A stretch of 42,265 bases of DNA from Janthinobacterium sp. GW458P (GCF_002127585.1 NZ_NEGZ01000049.1:1-42265), one strand, 5' to 3'. Positions 8,560 through 17,591 are shown, counted from the first letter of the stretch. Numbers and translations: made by a program. The notes: generated from the letters alone by a model not told the origin.

Positions 8560-9225
8560 ATGGCACAGACCATTACACATACAATCGCGGCCATGCCGGC
8601 CGCCATCCGCTACCGAATGATACCAACTTCCGCCCCATTGCGCTTGATTCTTGCATCGAGTTCAACCTACCGCAAGGAATTGCTGCAACGCCTGCGCCTG
8701 CCTTTCGAGGTGGCCGTGCCCGATCTCGATGAAAGCCCCCTGCCAGGCGAAAGCCCCAGCGCCACGGCCCTGCGCCTGGCCCAGGCGAAGGCGCAGGCCG
8801 TGCTCGAGCGCCATCCTGGCAGTCTCGTCATCGGCTCCGACCAGGTCGCCACCCTGGACGGCGCGCAGATCGGCAAGCCCGGCAACCATGGCAACGCCCT
8901 GCGCCAGCTGCAGGCCATGCGCGGGCGCCAGACCGTGTTCCACACGGCACTGTGCCTGCTCGACGGGCGCAAGTCGCCCGCCGTGGCGCAAGTGGAAGAT
9001 GTGCAGACTGTCGTCACCGTGCGCGACGTGCCCGATGCCGAACTGGACGCCTACCTGCGCATCGAGCAGCCGTATGACTGCGCCGGCAGCGCCAAGAACG
9101 AGGGCCTGGGCATCGCCCTGCTCGAAGGCATCGCCACCACCGACCCGACCGCCCTTACCGGCCTGCCCTTGATCGCCTTGACGGGCATGCTGCGCAAGGC
9201 CGGCGTGGCGTTTTTTACATTTTAA
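8560..9225 (+). CDS. maf: Maf family nucleotide pyrophosphatase
   Basis: Maf/YceF proteins hydrolyse non-canonical or modified nucleoside triphosphates. The domain starts at about residue 29 with LILASSSTYRKELLQRL. It continues with the conserved acidic DLDESPLPGE, LVIGSDQVATLDG (catalytic Asp) and GKPGNHGNALRQL, and later has PYDCAGSAKNEGLG. The ATG used here has a good ribosome site (GGTGGA, 6 bases upstream) but adds 19 unconserved residues. An ATG at 8617 begins closer to the domain but lacks a ribosome site, so the start is uncertain. The gene is divergent from yceD across 166 bases. Confidence 0.93.
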   Translation: MAQTITHTIAAMPAAIRYRMIPTSAPLRLILASSSTYRKELLQRLRLPFEVAVPDLDESPLPGESPSATALRLAQAKAQAVLERHPGSLVIGSDQVATLDGAQIGKPGNHGNALRQLQAMRGRQTVFHTALCLLDGRKSPAVAQVEDVQTVVTVRDVPDAELDAYLRIEQPYDCAGSAKNEGLGIALLEGIATTDPTALTGLPLIALTGMLRKAGVAFFTF

Positions 9226-9231
9226 TCACGC

Positions 9232-9298
9232 GGGGGACAGTCCCGACGGGGGAGCGTGCTCCAATGGAGCACATTCCGATCGTGGCGGGACCGACCCC
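9232..9298. repeat. long imperfect palindrome between maf and the methylase
   Basis: The innermost stem is a perfect GTGCTCC-aat-GGAGCAC (9256-9272). Pairing then extends with small bulges to outer arms GGGGGACAGTCCCG and CGGGACCGACCCC. There is no T tract, so it is not a simple terminator. It fills nearly the whole 94-base gap between two genes on the same strand. It is unrelated in sequence to the four-copy element elsewhere in the window. It may be a processing or attenuating structure or a mobile palindrome. The role is unknown. Confidence 0.65.
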
Positions 9299-9319
9299 GG
9301 CCAATACAAAGCTAATAAT

Positions 9320-10069
9320 ATGACCGGCACCCTGTACCTGATCCCCAACCACCTCGGCCTGTCCGACGGCGCCATCGACCCGCTGGCCCGCATCATTCCC
9401 GAGCAGGTGCGGCACCTCACCTCGCAACTCGATTATTTCGTCGCGGAAAATGCCAAGACGGCGCGCGCTTTTTTGAAATTGATCGGCAACCAGCATCCGC
9501 TGGCCAGGCCGCTGCAGGAAATCACGATTTCGGAACTCAACGTCAATACCCCGGCGCAAGCGCTGGCCGGCTTGCTGGCGCCGCTGCTGGCGGGGCGCGA
9601 TGCGGGCCTGATATCGGAAGCGGGCGTGCCGGCCGTGGCCGACCCCGGCGCCGACCTGGTCCGCCTGGCGCACCAGGTCGGCATCAAGGTGCGCCCGCTG
9701 GTGGGGCCGTCGTCGATCTTGCTGGCCGTGATGGCCAGCGGCTTGAACGGCCAGAGCTTCGCCTTCAACGGCTACCTGCCCACGGATGCGGCCCTGCGCG
9801 CCAAGCGCCTCAAGGAACTGGAGAGCCGGTCACGCAATGAAAAGCAGACCCAGCTGTTCATCGAGACGCCGTACCGCAACGCCGCCATGCTCGAAGCGCT
9901 GGTGGCGCAATGCGCGCCATCGACCCTGATCTGCGTCGCCACCGACCTGAGCCTTGACACGGAAAGCGTGCAGACGTGGAATGGCGGACAGTGGAAGAAA
10001 CAATTGGCCGCCGGCAAGGCGCCGGACTTCCACAAGAAACCCACCGTGTTCTTGCTGCTGGGACAGTAA
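9320..10069 (+). CDS. SAM-dependent methyltransferase, tetrapyrrole methylase fold (RsmI-like)
   Basis: The 249-residue protein has the tetrapyrrole-methylase pattern: TGTLYLIPNHLGL at the N-terminus, LISEAGVPAVADPGADLVRL and VRPLVGPSSILLAVMASGL. It then has FAFNGYLPTDAALRAKRL and LFIETPYRNAAML. RsmI 2'-O-methylates C1402 of 16S rRNA and shares these motifs. This shorter, divergent protein resembles a second paralogue found near maf in Burkholderiales, so the exact RNA target is not certain. It follows maf on the same strand, separated by a long palindrome. Confidence 0.85.
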   Translation: MTGTLYLIPNHLGLSDGAIDPLARIIPEQVRHLTSQLDYFVAENAKTARAFLKLIGNQHPLARPLQEITISELNVNTPAQALAGLLAPLLAGRDAGLISEAGVPAVADPGADLVRLAHQVGIKVRPLVGPSSILLAVMASGLNGQSFAFNGYLPTDAALRAKRLKELESRSRNEKQTQLFIETPYRNAAMLEALVAQCAPSTLICVATDLSLDTESVQTWNGGQWKKQLAAGKAPDFHKKPTVFLLLGQ

Positions 10070-10085
10070 TTCCTCGCCAGCCAAT

Positions 10086-10122
10086 AAAAAACGCCACGGT
10101 CGACTGCACCGTGGCGTTTTTT
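10086..10122. terminator. bidirectional rho-independent terminator
   Basis: The stem ACGCCACGGT / ACCGTGGCGT has a 7-base loop (cgactgc) and is flanked by runs of A on the left and T on the right. It can therefore end transcription from both sides. It lies between the convergent RsmI-like gene and rlmJ. Confidence 0.9.
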
Positions 10123-10150
10123 TATTGCCGCACTACCAAGCCGAGCATGA

Positions 10151-11068
10151 CTACACTCTTCTGGTGCCCGTATTTTTCTGTCCGCCCTTGCCTGTTTCCA
10201 ACACAAACTTGGCGCCATCGTCGCGGCCCAGCACCTTCACCAGGTAAGGCATGACTTCGCGCAACATCGGCTCCAGCGTGTACGGCGGGTTCAAGATGAA
10301 CATGCCGCTGCTGTGCAAGCCGAAACCGTCCGGCGACGGGGTGTTGACGGTCAGGGTCACGTGCAACCAGTCCGAGCTGGGCAGTTGCTTGAGCTTGTCG
10401 GCGAACTGGCGCGATTCCATGCGCTGCAGCACCGGGTACCAGACGGCGTACATGCCGGACGGGAAGCGCACGAGGGCGTCGGCCAGGGTGTCCTTGACCT
10501 TGCGGTAATCCATCTTGTCTTCATACGGCGGATCGATCAGCACCAGCGCGCGGCGCGATGGCGGCGGCAGCAGGGCTTTCAGGCTCTGGAAGCCGTCGGC
10601 CTTGGTGATGATGACGCGCTTGCCGCGCACGGTGGGACGCTCGCCCTGGGCCAGCGCATGCGCCTCGACCTTGCGGAAGTTGTCAGCCAGAATCTTGGCG
10701 TCGGCAGGATGCAGCTCGAACAGGCGCAAACGGTCTTGCTCGCGGCTGACCTTGTCGGCGCAGTACGGCGAACCCGGGTAGTAGCGCATCTTGCCGCTCG
10801 GATTCATTTCCTTGATCAGCTTCATGTACTCGGCCAGCGAAGCGGGCCAGTCCGTGCGGTCCCACAGGGGCGCGATGCCCGTTTCGTACTCGGCATTTTT
10901 CGACGCATAACCGCCGTCGAGCGCATACACGCCCGCGCCGGAATGGGTATCGATATAACTATAGGCGGTATCTTTTTGATTCAGGTACTGCAACAACTGA
11001 ATCTGCACATAATGCTTCAACACATCGGCGTGATTACCCGCGTGAAAGGCGTGGCGGTAACTCAACAT
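10151..11068 (-). CDS. rlmJ: 23S rRNA (adenine(2030)-N6)-methyltransferase RlmJ
   Basis: RlmJ methylates A2030 of 23S rRNA. The chosen start gives 305 residues beginning MLSYRHAFHAGNHADVLKH, the hallmark N-terminus of the family. An in-frame extension of 17 residues is not RlmJ-like. The catalytic motif is DPPYE in ALVLIDPPYEDK. YIDTHSGAGVYAL (SAM-binding region) and YYPGSPYCA are also present. It is transcribed alone, divergent from the thioredoxin gene and convergent with the methylase. Confidence 0.96.
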   Translation of the reverse strand: MLSYRHAFHAGNHADVLKHYVQIQLLQYLNQKDTAYSYIDTHSGAGVYALDGGYASKNAEYETGIAPLWDRTDWPASLAEYMKLIKEMNPSGKMRYYPGSPYCADKVSREQDRLRLFELHPADAKILADNFRKVEAHALAQGERPTVRGKRVIITKADGFQSLKALLPPPSRRALVLIDPPYEDKMDYRKVKDTLADALVRFPSGMYAVWYPVLQRMESRQFADKLKQLPSSDWLHVTLTVNTPSPDGFGLHSSGMFILNPPYTLEPMLREVMPYLVKVLGRDDGAKFVLETGKGGQKNTGTRRV

Positions 11069-11346
11069 AAACTGGCTAATTCCATAATAAAATATAAACA
11101 AAGGCGGGAGCGCTGACACCGGGCAGGGCGTGAAAACAGACTGGAGGAGTCAGGCTGCGGGGCCAGGAAGCAGCAGGGACCAGCGTAATCAGCGCGCAAT
11201 TACCAGCATTATCCACCAGAAAGGTGAGTTACATCAAAAAACACGGTCAAACAAGCTCATGCATTGTCGGGACTGCGCTGGCCGGGCGCGGTAGAATACG
11301 CGCATCGGGCGCCCCGCGCCCATCGGCCCTACAGATATGAACAACC

Positions 11347-11775
11347 ATGCACAGCCTGACCCTCACGACCGATAACCGCGCCGATGTCGCGGCAGCCCTG
11401 GCCGGGCCCCGCTGGACCGTGGCCTGCCTGTGCGCGCTGTGGTGCGGCACCTGCGGCAGCTACCGCGCCACGTTCGAGGAACTGGCCGCGCGCCACCCGG
11501 ACACGCTGTTCGTCTGGATCGACATCGAAGACCAGGCCGACGTGGTGGGCGACCTCGACATCGACAACTTCCCCACCCTGCTGATCCAGCGCGACGACAA
11601 CGTGGCCTTCTTCGGCACCGTGCTGCCCGACGGCGGCCTGGCGCACCGCATGGTGCAGGCGCAGCAGGCGCTCAGCGGGGCCGAACTGGCGGCGCAGGCC
11701 GCCAGCACGCAGGAACGGCGCGACTGGCAGCGCGACTGCAATCTGCGCAACCTGCTGGCCGCCACCCTGGCCTAG
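11347..11775 (+). CDS. thioredoxin-fold protein with CGTC active site
   Basis: This 142-residue cytosolic-looking protein has the redox motif WCGTC (Trp32, Cys33, Cys36) and the cis-proline in NFPTLLIQ. The beta-strand VWIDIEDQADVVGDLDI lies between them, in thioredoxin order. The dipeptide between the cysteines is Gly-Thr rather than Gly-Pro, which usually changes the redox potential. No signal peptide is seen. A C-terminal extension of about 45 residues is charged and helical. Its TAG stop overlaps the left arm of a palindromic repeat. A TAGAAT box lies about 40 bases upstream, but no convincing -35 was found. Substrates are unknown. Confidence 0.88.
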   Translation: MHSLTLTTDNRADVAAALAGPRWTVACLCALWCGTCGSYRATFEELAARHPDTLFVWIDIEDQADVVGDLDIDNFPTLLIQRDDNVAFFGTVLPDGGLAHRMVQAQQALSGAELAAQAASTQERRDWQRDCNLRNLLAATLA

Positions 11776-11911
11776 AACACCCGACAAAACCTACTGCGCG
11801 TCGCGGGTCGCGGCCTCCGATGCTCACTGACTCGGCGCTCCCGTGCATCCGCACAGCTCCGCTTCTCAGCCACAACTCACTGCCGCTCGCTACGGTTTTG
11901 TTAGGTGTTCT
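11774..11911. repeat. palindromic intergenic element, copy 2
   Basis: The arms AGAACACCCGACAAAACC (11774-11791) and GGTTTTGTTAGGTGTTCT (11894-11911) are complementary at 16 of 18 positions. The core has CTACTGCGCG, a GATGCTCA box, a central GTGC-atcc-GCAC hairpin, CGCTTCTCAGCCACAA and CCGCTCGCTACGG. The left arm overlaps the thioredoxin stop codon by two bases. The right arm ends 9 bases before the stop of the convergent oxidoreductase gene, so the element fills the entire gap. Confidence 0.85.
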
Positions 11912-11920
11912 TAATAAACT

Positions 11921-14194
11921 TTACCCCAGGCGCAGCGGCAGGCTGCGCAGGCGTTTTCCCGTCAGCCTGAAGACGGCGTTGGCCACGGCCGGCGCGATCG
12001 GCGGCGTGCCCGGCTCGCCCACGCCTTCCGGGTGTTCCGCGCTGGCGATGACGATGGTTTCCACCTCGGGCGTTTGCCCCATGCGCAGCACGGGATAGTC
12101 GTGGAAGTTGCTCTGCTCGACTTTGCCATCCTTGAACGTGATCTCGCCGGCCAGCGCCGCCGACAGGCCGAACAGCACGGCCGACTCCATCTGCTGGGCG
12201 ATGATGTTCGGATTGACGGCGATGCCGCAATCGATGGCGCACACGACGCGCTGCACGCGGATTTCGCCGTTTTCCACGGACACCTGCGCCACTTGCGCCA
12301 CGATGCTGCCGAACGACTGGTGCAGGGCCACGCCGTGCGCGTGGCCGGGCGGCGCGCTGCCGGCCCTGGCTACCGCCGCATCGAGCACGGCCAGGTGGCG
12401 CGGGTGCTGCGCCAGCATGGCGCGGCGGAAGGCGATGCCGTCCTGCCCCGCCGCGTGGGCCAGCTCATCGATAAAACTTTCCTTGAAGAATGCATTGTGC
12501 GAGTGCCCGACCGAGCGCCAGTAACCGACGGGCACGGCACTGTCGGCAATCACGTGGGCGATGCGCTGGTTGGCGATTTCATACGGCATGTCGAATTCGC
12601 CTTCGGCCGTGGTCTTGTCCGGCCCCGCGCCGGGCAAGCCGAAATTACGCCGCAAAAACTGGTGCGTGATGGAAGCGCTGACGGATTTGTTGTCCCAGGA
12701 CGCGATGCGCCCATGCTCGTCGAGGCGGGCCGCGAAGCGGGCCAGCGCGGCCGGGCGGTACATATCGTGCTGCGTGTCCTGCTCGCGCGTCCACACCAGC
12801 TGCACGGGCGCGCCATGGCACTGCAGCGCGATGGCCACGGCTTGCGCAATCATGTCCACTTCCAGGCGGCGGCCGAAACCGCCGCCCAGCAGCAGCACCT
12901 CGATGGCCACGTCCTGCGCGGCGACGCCGGCGATTTTCGCCGCCACGTCGACGGCGATGCCGGGCGCCTGCGTGGAGACCCACAGCATCACCTTGCCATC
13001 TTTTACCTGCGCGGTGCAGTTGACGGGTTCCATGGCCGCGTGGGCGAGGAAAGGCGCGCGGTACTCGGCCTTGACGCTGCGCAAGGCCTGCGCCGCCTTG
13101 CCTTCGACCTCGCCGCGGGAATAATAGGCAAAACCGGCGTCGCCATCGAGCAGGCGGGAAAATTCGGCATACACGGCGTCGCTGGACAAGCCCGCCTGCG
13201 GTCCCGCCGTCCACTGCACGGCCAGGGCGGCGGCGGCCGTCTTCGCGCGCCAGTACGTGTCGGCCACGACGGCCACGCAGGAGACACCGCGCTGGCCCAG
13301 CGCCGGCGTCAGGTCCGCCACCTTCTTCACGCCGGGCAGCGCCAGCACGCTCGCCGCGTCGAACGAAGCAACGGTATCGCCGAGACGCGGCGGCAGCTGC
13401 AGGGCCGCGTACAGCATGCCGGGCGGGCGCGCATCGATGCCGAAACGCGCGCTGCCATTCACCTTGGACGGCGTATCGCGGCGCGGCGCCGGCTGGCCGA
13501 TCAGTTTGAAGTCACCGGGCTGCTTCAGCACGGGCGCGCCGGGATCGATGGCGGCGGCGCGCTGCGCCAGGCTGGCGTAGCTGGCGCGCCGCCCGTCCGG
13601 GTGAATGACTTCGCCATTCTGCGTGCGGCATTGCGCGGCCGGCACCTGCCACTGCGCGGCGGCGGCTTGCAGCAGCATGGCGCGCGCGCAGGCGCCCGCC
13701 TCGCGCATCGGGCCCCAGCCATCCTTCACGCTCGACGAGCCGCCCGTGACGATCACGCCCAGCTCGCGCGCGGCCTTGGCCACCGTCCACTGCGCCAGCG
13801 CCTTGACGCGGCCCTGGTCGTCCGGATGGAAGGGCAGGCTGTCCTTGAGCATGGCGACATTGCCGAAGATCTTGTCCATGGGCGCCTGGATCAGTTTGAC
13901 GCTGCTCAAAGCCACGTCGAGTTCCTCGGCCACCAGCATGGGCAGGGCCGTGTGCACGCCCTGCCCCATCTCGCTGCGCGGCATGGCCAGCAGCACCGTG
14001 CCGTCGGCCTGGATGGCCAGCCAGCCGTTCAGGGCCACGGCGCCGCCGGGCACGGCCAGCGGCGCGCTGCCGTGCAGGCGCTGGCGCGGCGGCAGCACGC
14101 CCCAGCCCAGCACCAGGGCACCCACGCCGGCCACGCCGAGACCGAGGCCGCCAAGCAGGAAACGGCGGCGCGACGTGGTTTTCTCTGCGCTCAT
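11921..14194 (-). CDS. molybdopterin-binding aldehyde/isoquinoline oxidoreductase large subunit (IorB-like)
   Basis: This is the large subunit of a xanthine-dehydrogenase-family molybdenum enzyme of the isoquinoline 1-oxidoreductase beta type. A Tat signal (SRRRFLLGGLGLGVAGVGAL) shows export of the folded, cofactor-loaded protein. Family motifs include MPRSEMGQGVHTALPMLVAE, LLGGGFGRRLEVD, CAIDCGIAVNPN and EGVGEPGTPPIAPAVANA near the C-terminus (Glu in EPGTPP is the catalytic region). At 757 residues it is complete. The 2Fe-2S small subunit normally encoded beside it is absent on both sides. It starts 18 bases after a GGDEF/EAL gene, suggesting one transcript. The substrate cannot be told from sequence. 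Confidence 0.9.
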   Translation of the reverse strand: MSAEKTTSRRRFLLGGLGLGVAGVGALVLGWGVLPPRQRLHGSAPLAVPGGAVALNGWLAIQADGTVLLAMPRSEMGQGVHTALPMLVAEELDVALSSVKLIQAPMDKIFGNVAMLKDSLPFHPDDQGRVKALAQWTVAKAARELGVIVTGGSSSVKDGWGPMREAGACARAMLLQAAAAQWQVPAAQCRTQNGEVIHPDGRRASYASLAQRAAAIDPGAPVLKQPGDFKLIGQPAPRRDTPSKVNGSARFGIDARPPGMLYAALQLPPRLGDTVASFDAASVLALPGVKKVADLTPALGQRGVSCVAVVADTYWRAKTAAAALAVQWTAGPQAGLSSDAVYAEFSRLLDGDAGFAYYSRGEVEGKAAQALRSVKAEYRAPFLAHAAMEPVNCTAQVKDGKVMLWVSTQAPGIAVDVAAKIAGVAAQDVAIEVLLLGGGFGRRLEVDMIAQAVAIALQCHGAPVQLVWTREQDTQHDMYRPAALARFAARLDEHGRIASWDNKSVSASITHQFLRRNFGLPGAGPDKTTAEGEFDMPYEIANQRIAHVIADSAVPVGYWRSVGHSHNAFFKESFIDELAHAAGQDGIAFRRAMLAQHPRHLAVLDAAVARAGSAPPGHAHGVALHQSFGSIVAQVAQVSVENGEIRVQRVVCAIDCGIAVNPNIIAQQMESAVLFGLSAALAGEITFKDGKVEQSNFHDYPVLRMGQTPEVETIVIASAEHPEGVGEPGTPPIAPAVANAVFRLTGKRLRSLPLRLG

Positions 14195-14212
14195 GGGAAC
14201 TCCCTTATTTAA

Positions 14213-17200
14213 TTAGTCATCGATCCAGCGCTCCAGCATATCCTGTGCCAGCACCGGACGGCTATAAAAATAACCTTGCGCCAGCTTGCAGCCGTGGCGC
14301 AGCAGGAAGGCCGCCTGCTCTTCCGTCTCCACGCCTTCGGCGATGACGGACAATTGCATGCTCTTGCCCAGCTGAATGATGGCAATCGCAATCGCTTCGT
14401 CGTTGACGTCCGTCGAGATATCCTTGATGAAGGAGCGGTCGATCTTCAGCGTCTGCACGGGCAGCTGCTTCAAATAGGCCAGCGAGGAATAACCGGTGCC
14501 GAAGTCGTCGATGGCCAGGCCCACGCCGATGGCGTGCAAGTCGTTGATGAAACCGAGGGCGTCGCCCGTGTTCATGATCACGGACTCCGTCACTTCCAGC
14601 TGCAGCCGCTGCGGCTCCAGGCCCGTCTCCTTCAGAATGTCGGCCACCATGCCGGCGATGCTGCCCCGCTCGAACTGCTTTACCGACAGATTCACGGCCA
14701 TCTTCGGCACGCGCAAGCCCTGCGCCTGCCAGCGCATCATCTGGCGGCACGCCTCGTCGAGCACCCATTTGCCGAGCTGGTTGATGAAGCCGCTGTCCTC
14801 GGCCAGCGGAATGAAGCGGGCCGGCGGGACCAGGCCCAGCTCCGGATGGTTCCAGCGCACCAGCGCCTCGACGCCCACCAGGCGGCCCGTGTCGATCTCC
14901 ACCTGCGGCTGGTAATTGAGGAACATCTCGTTCTTTTCCAGCGAGCGGCGCAAAAAGGTTTCCAGGCGCAGGCGCTCGACGCCCTCGCCCGTCATCGACG
15001 GCGCATAGAAGCGGTAGCCGTTGCGCCCGCGCGCCTTGGCCTGGTACATGGCCACGTCGGCATTGCGGATCAGCATGTTCAAGTCCAGCGCATCGTCCGG
15101 ATACAGGCTGATGCCCACGCTGCAGGTGACGAACAATTCGTGGCCGGCCACCGTGAACGGCTGGTCGAACATGGTCATCAGCTTTTCCGCCACCTGCGTG
15201 GCGCCATACTCGCCGTCTATGCCTTCGAGCAGCACGATGAATTCATCGCCGCCCAGGCGCGCCAGGGTGTCGCCTTCGCGCAGGCGCGCCGCCAGCTGGC
15301 CGGCCACCTTTTGCAGCAATTCGTCGCCGACATGGTGGCCCAGGGTGTCGTTGACGTTCTTGAAGCGGTCCAGGTCGATGAACAGCACGGCCAGCTGCTC
15401 CTGGTCGCGCGCGGCGCGCAGCAGCGCGTGCTGCAGGCGGTCGTGGAACAGCAGGCGGTTCGGCAGCGCCGTCAGCGGATCGTGATGGGCCATGTGGTCG
15501 AGCTTTTCCTGCGACTCCTTGATCAGGGTGATGTCGCTGAACACGCCTACGTAATGGGTGGTGACGGCGCGCGTGTCGCGCACGGCGCTGATGGTCAGCC
15601 ACTCGAGGTAGATTTCACCGTTCTTGCGCTGGTGCCAGACTTCGCCGCGCCAGAAGCCGCTGGCGATCAGCTCGTCCCACAGCGCCTGGTAGAAGGCCGC
15701 GTCGTGGCGCGCCGAGCGGTTCAGCGACGAATGCCGGCCCAGCGCCTCCGCTTCGCTGTAGCCGGTGATCTGCGTAAACGCCGGGTTGACGGTGACGATG
15801 ATGCCGTTCGCGTCGACCACCATCACGCCGTCGGCGATGTGTTCGAGCACGGTGGCCGACAGGCGCAGCTTTTCCTCCGCTTCCTTGCGCGCCGTGATGT
15901 CTGCGTACACCCAGATGCTGCCTTCGTTGGCGCGCTGCGGGTCGAGCGCGCAGCCGCTCACCAGCGCCCAGAACAGGCTGCCGTCGCGGCGCTGGTACTG
16001 GCGCTCTTCGCTGAAGTCGCCCCCCAGGCCCAGGGCCGGGTACTGGCGCTCGCCCGCCTCCTCGAAATCATACGAGGAAGTGAAGACGATGGCGGTCGAC
16101 TTGCCCATCATTTGACCTGGATCATAGCCGAACAGCTCCTCGCAGCGGCGGTTCACGGAAATGATGCGGCGGTGGCGCACGAACATCACGCCGAACATGA
16201 CATTATCGAGAATCGCGCTCTGCTCGGTCAGCAGCGCCTCGATGCGCATTTCGTGGTGCTTGCGCTGGCTGATGTCGGCGATGATGCCGTCGACCCAGGT
16301 CACGCCCTGCTCGCCGGCCTGCGGCTGGCCGTTCTCGGCCACCCAGCGCTCGGTGCCGAAGGCGTCGACGATGCGGTACTCCAGCGCATACGGCTGCACC
16401 TCAAGCACGGCCTGCTTGACGGCGCGGCGGTGCGCGCGGCGGTCTTCCGGGCAGATCAGGTCGGCCCACGCATGCGTGGTGCCGCGCATGAACTGGCGCG
16501 CCGAATAACCGGCGATCTCCTCGATCGCATCGCTGACGAAGTCGATGGGCCCATCGGGCCGGTAGCGGAAGACGGCGCCCGGCACCTGCGTGACGATGGT
16601 GCGGAAGCGCTCCTCGCGCTGGCCCACGTCCTCGAACAGCTGGCGGATAGCCGCGCGCATCTGCTCCAGCTGCGCCGCCAGGCGGCCCAGCTCGTCATTG
16701 CTGCCCGAGTCCAGGCGCGTATCGAAGTCGCCGTGCGACAGGCGGTCGGAAAAGCGCATCAGGCGGCGCAGCGGCTTGAGCAGCCGGCGGTTCAGGAACA
16801 GCACGATCAGCGCCATCGACACGGCCAGTTGCGCGCCCAGCACGAAAATATAGGCGACCTGCTTTTCGCGCAGCTCCTGCTGGCTGCGCGCATCGTCCAT
16901 CTCGACCACCACATGGCCGATGCGCTCGCCGCGCACGAGGATGTCGCGGCCGGCGCGGTACAGATTGCCCACGGGCCGCTGCGGCGCCCGCAGGCTGATG
17001 AATTCGGTATCGCCCTGCCCCAGCACCCTCACCAGCAGCACGGCGCGGTCGCGCATCACCGACTCGACCAGCGAATGGGCCGATTCCGCATTCATGTTCC
17101 ACAGCGACTCCTGCATGCCCAGCGCGAGGATGTCGGCATTGCGCTGCAAGGCCTCGTTCAGGCTGGTGCGCGCCGACTGGCGTTCGTGCACGCCCACCAG

Positions 17201-17329
17201 CAGGTAGCTGCCGATGATGGAGGGAATGACCAGGCCGCCGAATACCACCAGCAGCAGCGCGCCATAGATCGACGAGCCGTACAGGGCGCGCAGGCTGGAG
17301 CGCAGGCGTCGGTAGGCAGAATTAGACAT
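14213..17329 (-). CDS. membrane GGDEF/EAL protein with HAMP and PAS domains
   Basis: This 1038-residue c-di-GMP enzyme has, in order, a membrane helix (about 15-40), a periplasmic sensor of about 120 residues, a second helix (about 160-180) and HAMP. Three PAS domains follow (about 240-355, 365-485 and 490-610), then GGDEF (about 620-780) and EAL (about 790-1030). The GGDEF active site is intact (LARLGGDEFIVLL), as are the EAL motifs (VEALVRWNHP, IDDFGTGYSSLAYL and VIAEGVET). It could make and break c-di-GMP. The ATG chosen avoids a TTG-started 5-residue extension. The oxidoreductase gene follows by 18 bases, a possible signal-output link. Confidence 0.95.
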   Translation of the reverse strand: MSNSAYRRLRSSLRALYGSSIYGALLLVVFGGLVIPSIIGSYLLVGVHERQSARTSLNEALQRNADILALGMQESLWNMNAESAHSLVESVMRDRAVLLVRVLGQGDTEFISLRAPQRPVGNLYRAGRDILVRGERIGHVVVEMDDARSQQELREKQVAYIFVLGAQLAVSMALIVLFLNRRLLKPLRRLMRFSDRLSHGDFDTRLDSGSNDELGRLAAQLEQMRAAIRQLFEDVGQREERFRTIVTQVPGAVFRYRPDGPIDFVSDAIEEIAGYSARQFMRGTTHAWADLICPEDRRAHRRAVKQAVLEVQPYALEYRIVDAFGTERWVAENGQPQAGEQGVTWVDGIIADISQRKHHEMRIEALLTEQSAILDNVMFGVMFVRHRRIISVNRRCEELFGYDPGQMMGKSTAIVFTSSYDFEEAGERQYPALGLGGDFSEERQYQRRDGSLFWALVSGCALDPQRANEGSIWVYADITARKEAEEKLRLSATVLEHIADGVMVVDANGIIVTVNPAFTQITGYSEAEALGRHSSLNRSARHDAAFYQALWDELIASGFWRGEVWHQRKNGEIYLEWLTISAVRDTRAVTTHYVGVFSDITLIKESQEKLDHMAHHDPLTALPNRLLFHDRLQHALLRAARDQEQLAVLFIDLDRFKNVNDTLGHHVGDELLQKVAGQLAARLREGDTLARLGGDEFIVLLEGIDGEYGATQVAEKLMTMFDQPFTVAGHELFVTCSVGISLYPDDALDLNMLIRNADVAMYQAKARGRNGYRFYAPSMTGEGVERLRLETFLRRSLEKNEMFLNYQPQVEIDTGRLVGVEALVRWNHPELGLVPPARFIPLAEDSGFINQLGKWVLDEACRQMMRWQAQGLRVPKMAVNLSVKQFERGSIAGMVADILKETGLEPQRLQLEVTESVIMNTGDALGFINDLHAIGVGLAIDDFGTGYSSLAYLKQLPVQTLKIDRSFIKDISTDVNDEAIAIAIIQLGKSMQLSVIAEGVETEEQAAFLLRHGCKLAQGYFYSRPVLAQDMLERWIDD

Positions 17330-17591
17330 GCAGGAACAGGGCAACAGGGATCAGGCGCGCGATCATCGAACTTTACAGGGGAGTCTGGGTGGAAGTGGCG
17401 GGATGAAACTTTTTCAAGAGCAATTATGCATGCAAAAAGCCCGAAAAGTCACCAATAAACACATCGTGCGGGCCGCCGCATGCCATATGGACAGGCCGGA
17501 AAAACCACAGCTGCGACAGCGCCGCCCGCGGCCGCCAGCAGAAAACCGCGCGACTTGCTATCATCGCGCCACTTCACCTAGAGGAACCATC

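Noticed and set aside
9226-9319. Palindrome after maf considered as a rho-independent terminator
   Set aside because: There is no T tract after either arm and the next gene is on the same strand, so it is listed as a palindrome of unknown role.
12032-14212. Open frame of 726 codons on the plus strand
   Set aside because: It is antisense to the molybdenum hydroxylase gene with full family motifs. Composition is typical of a reverse-strand shadow.
14276-17458. Open frame of 1060 codons on the plus strand
   Set aside because: It is antisense to the GGDEF/EAL gene, whose motifs are all intact. The frame exists because GC-rich codons leave few stops in the opposite strand; the translation has no domain and is His/Gln/Ala-rich.
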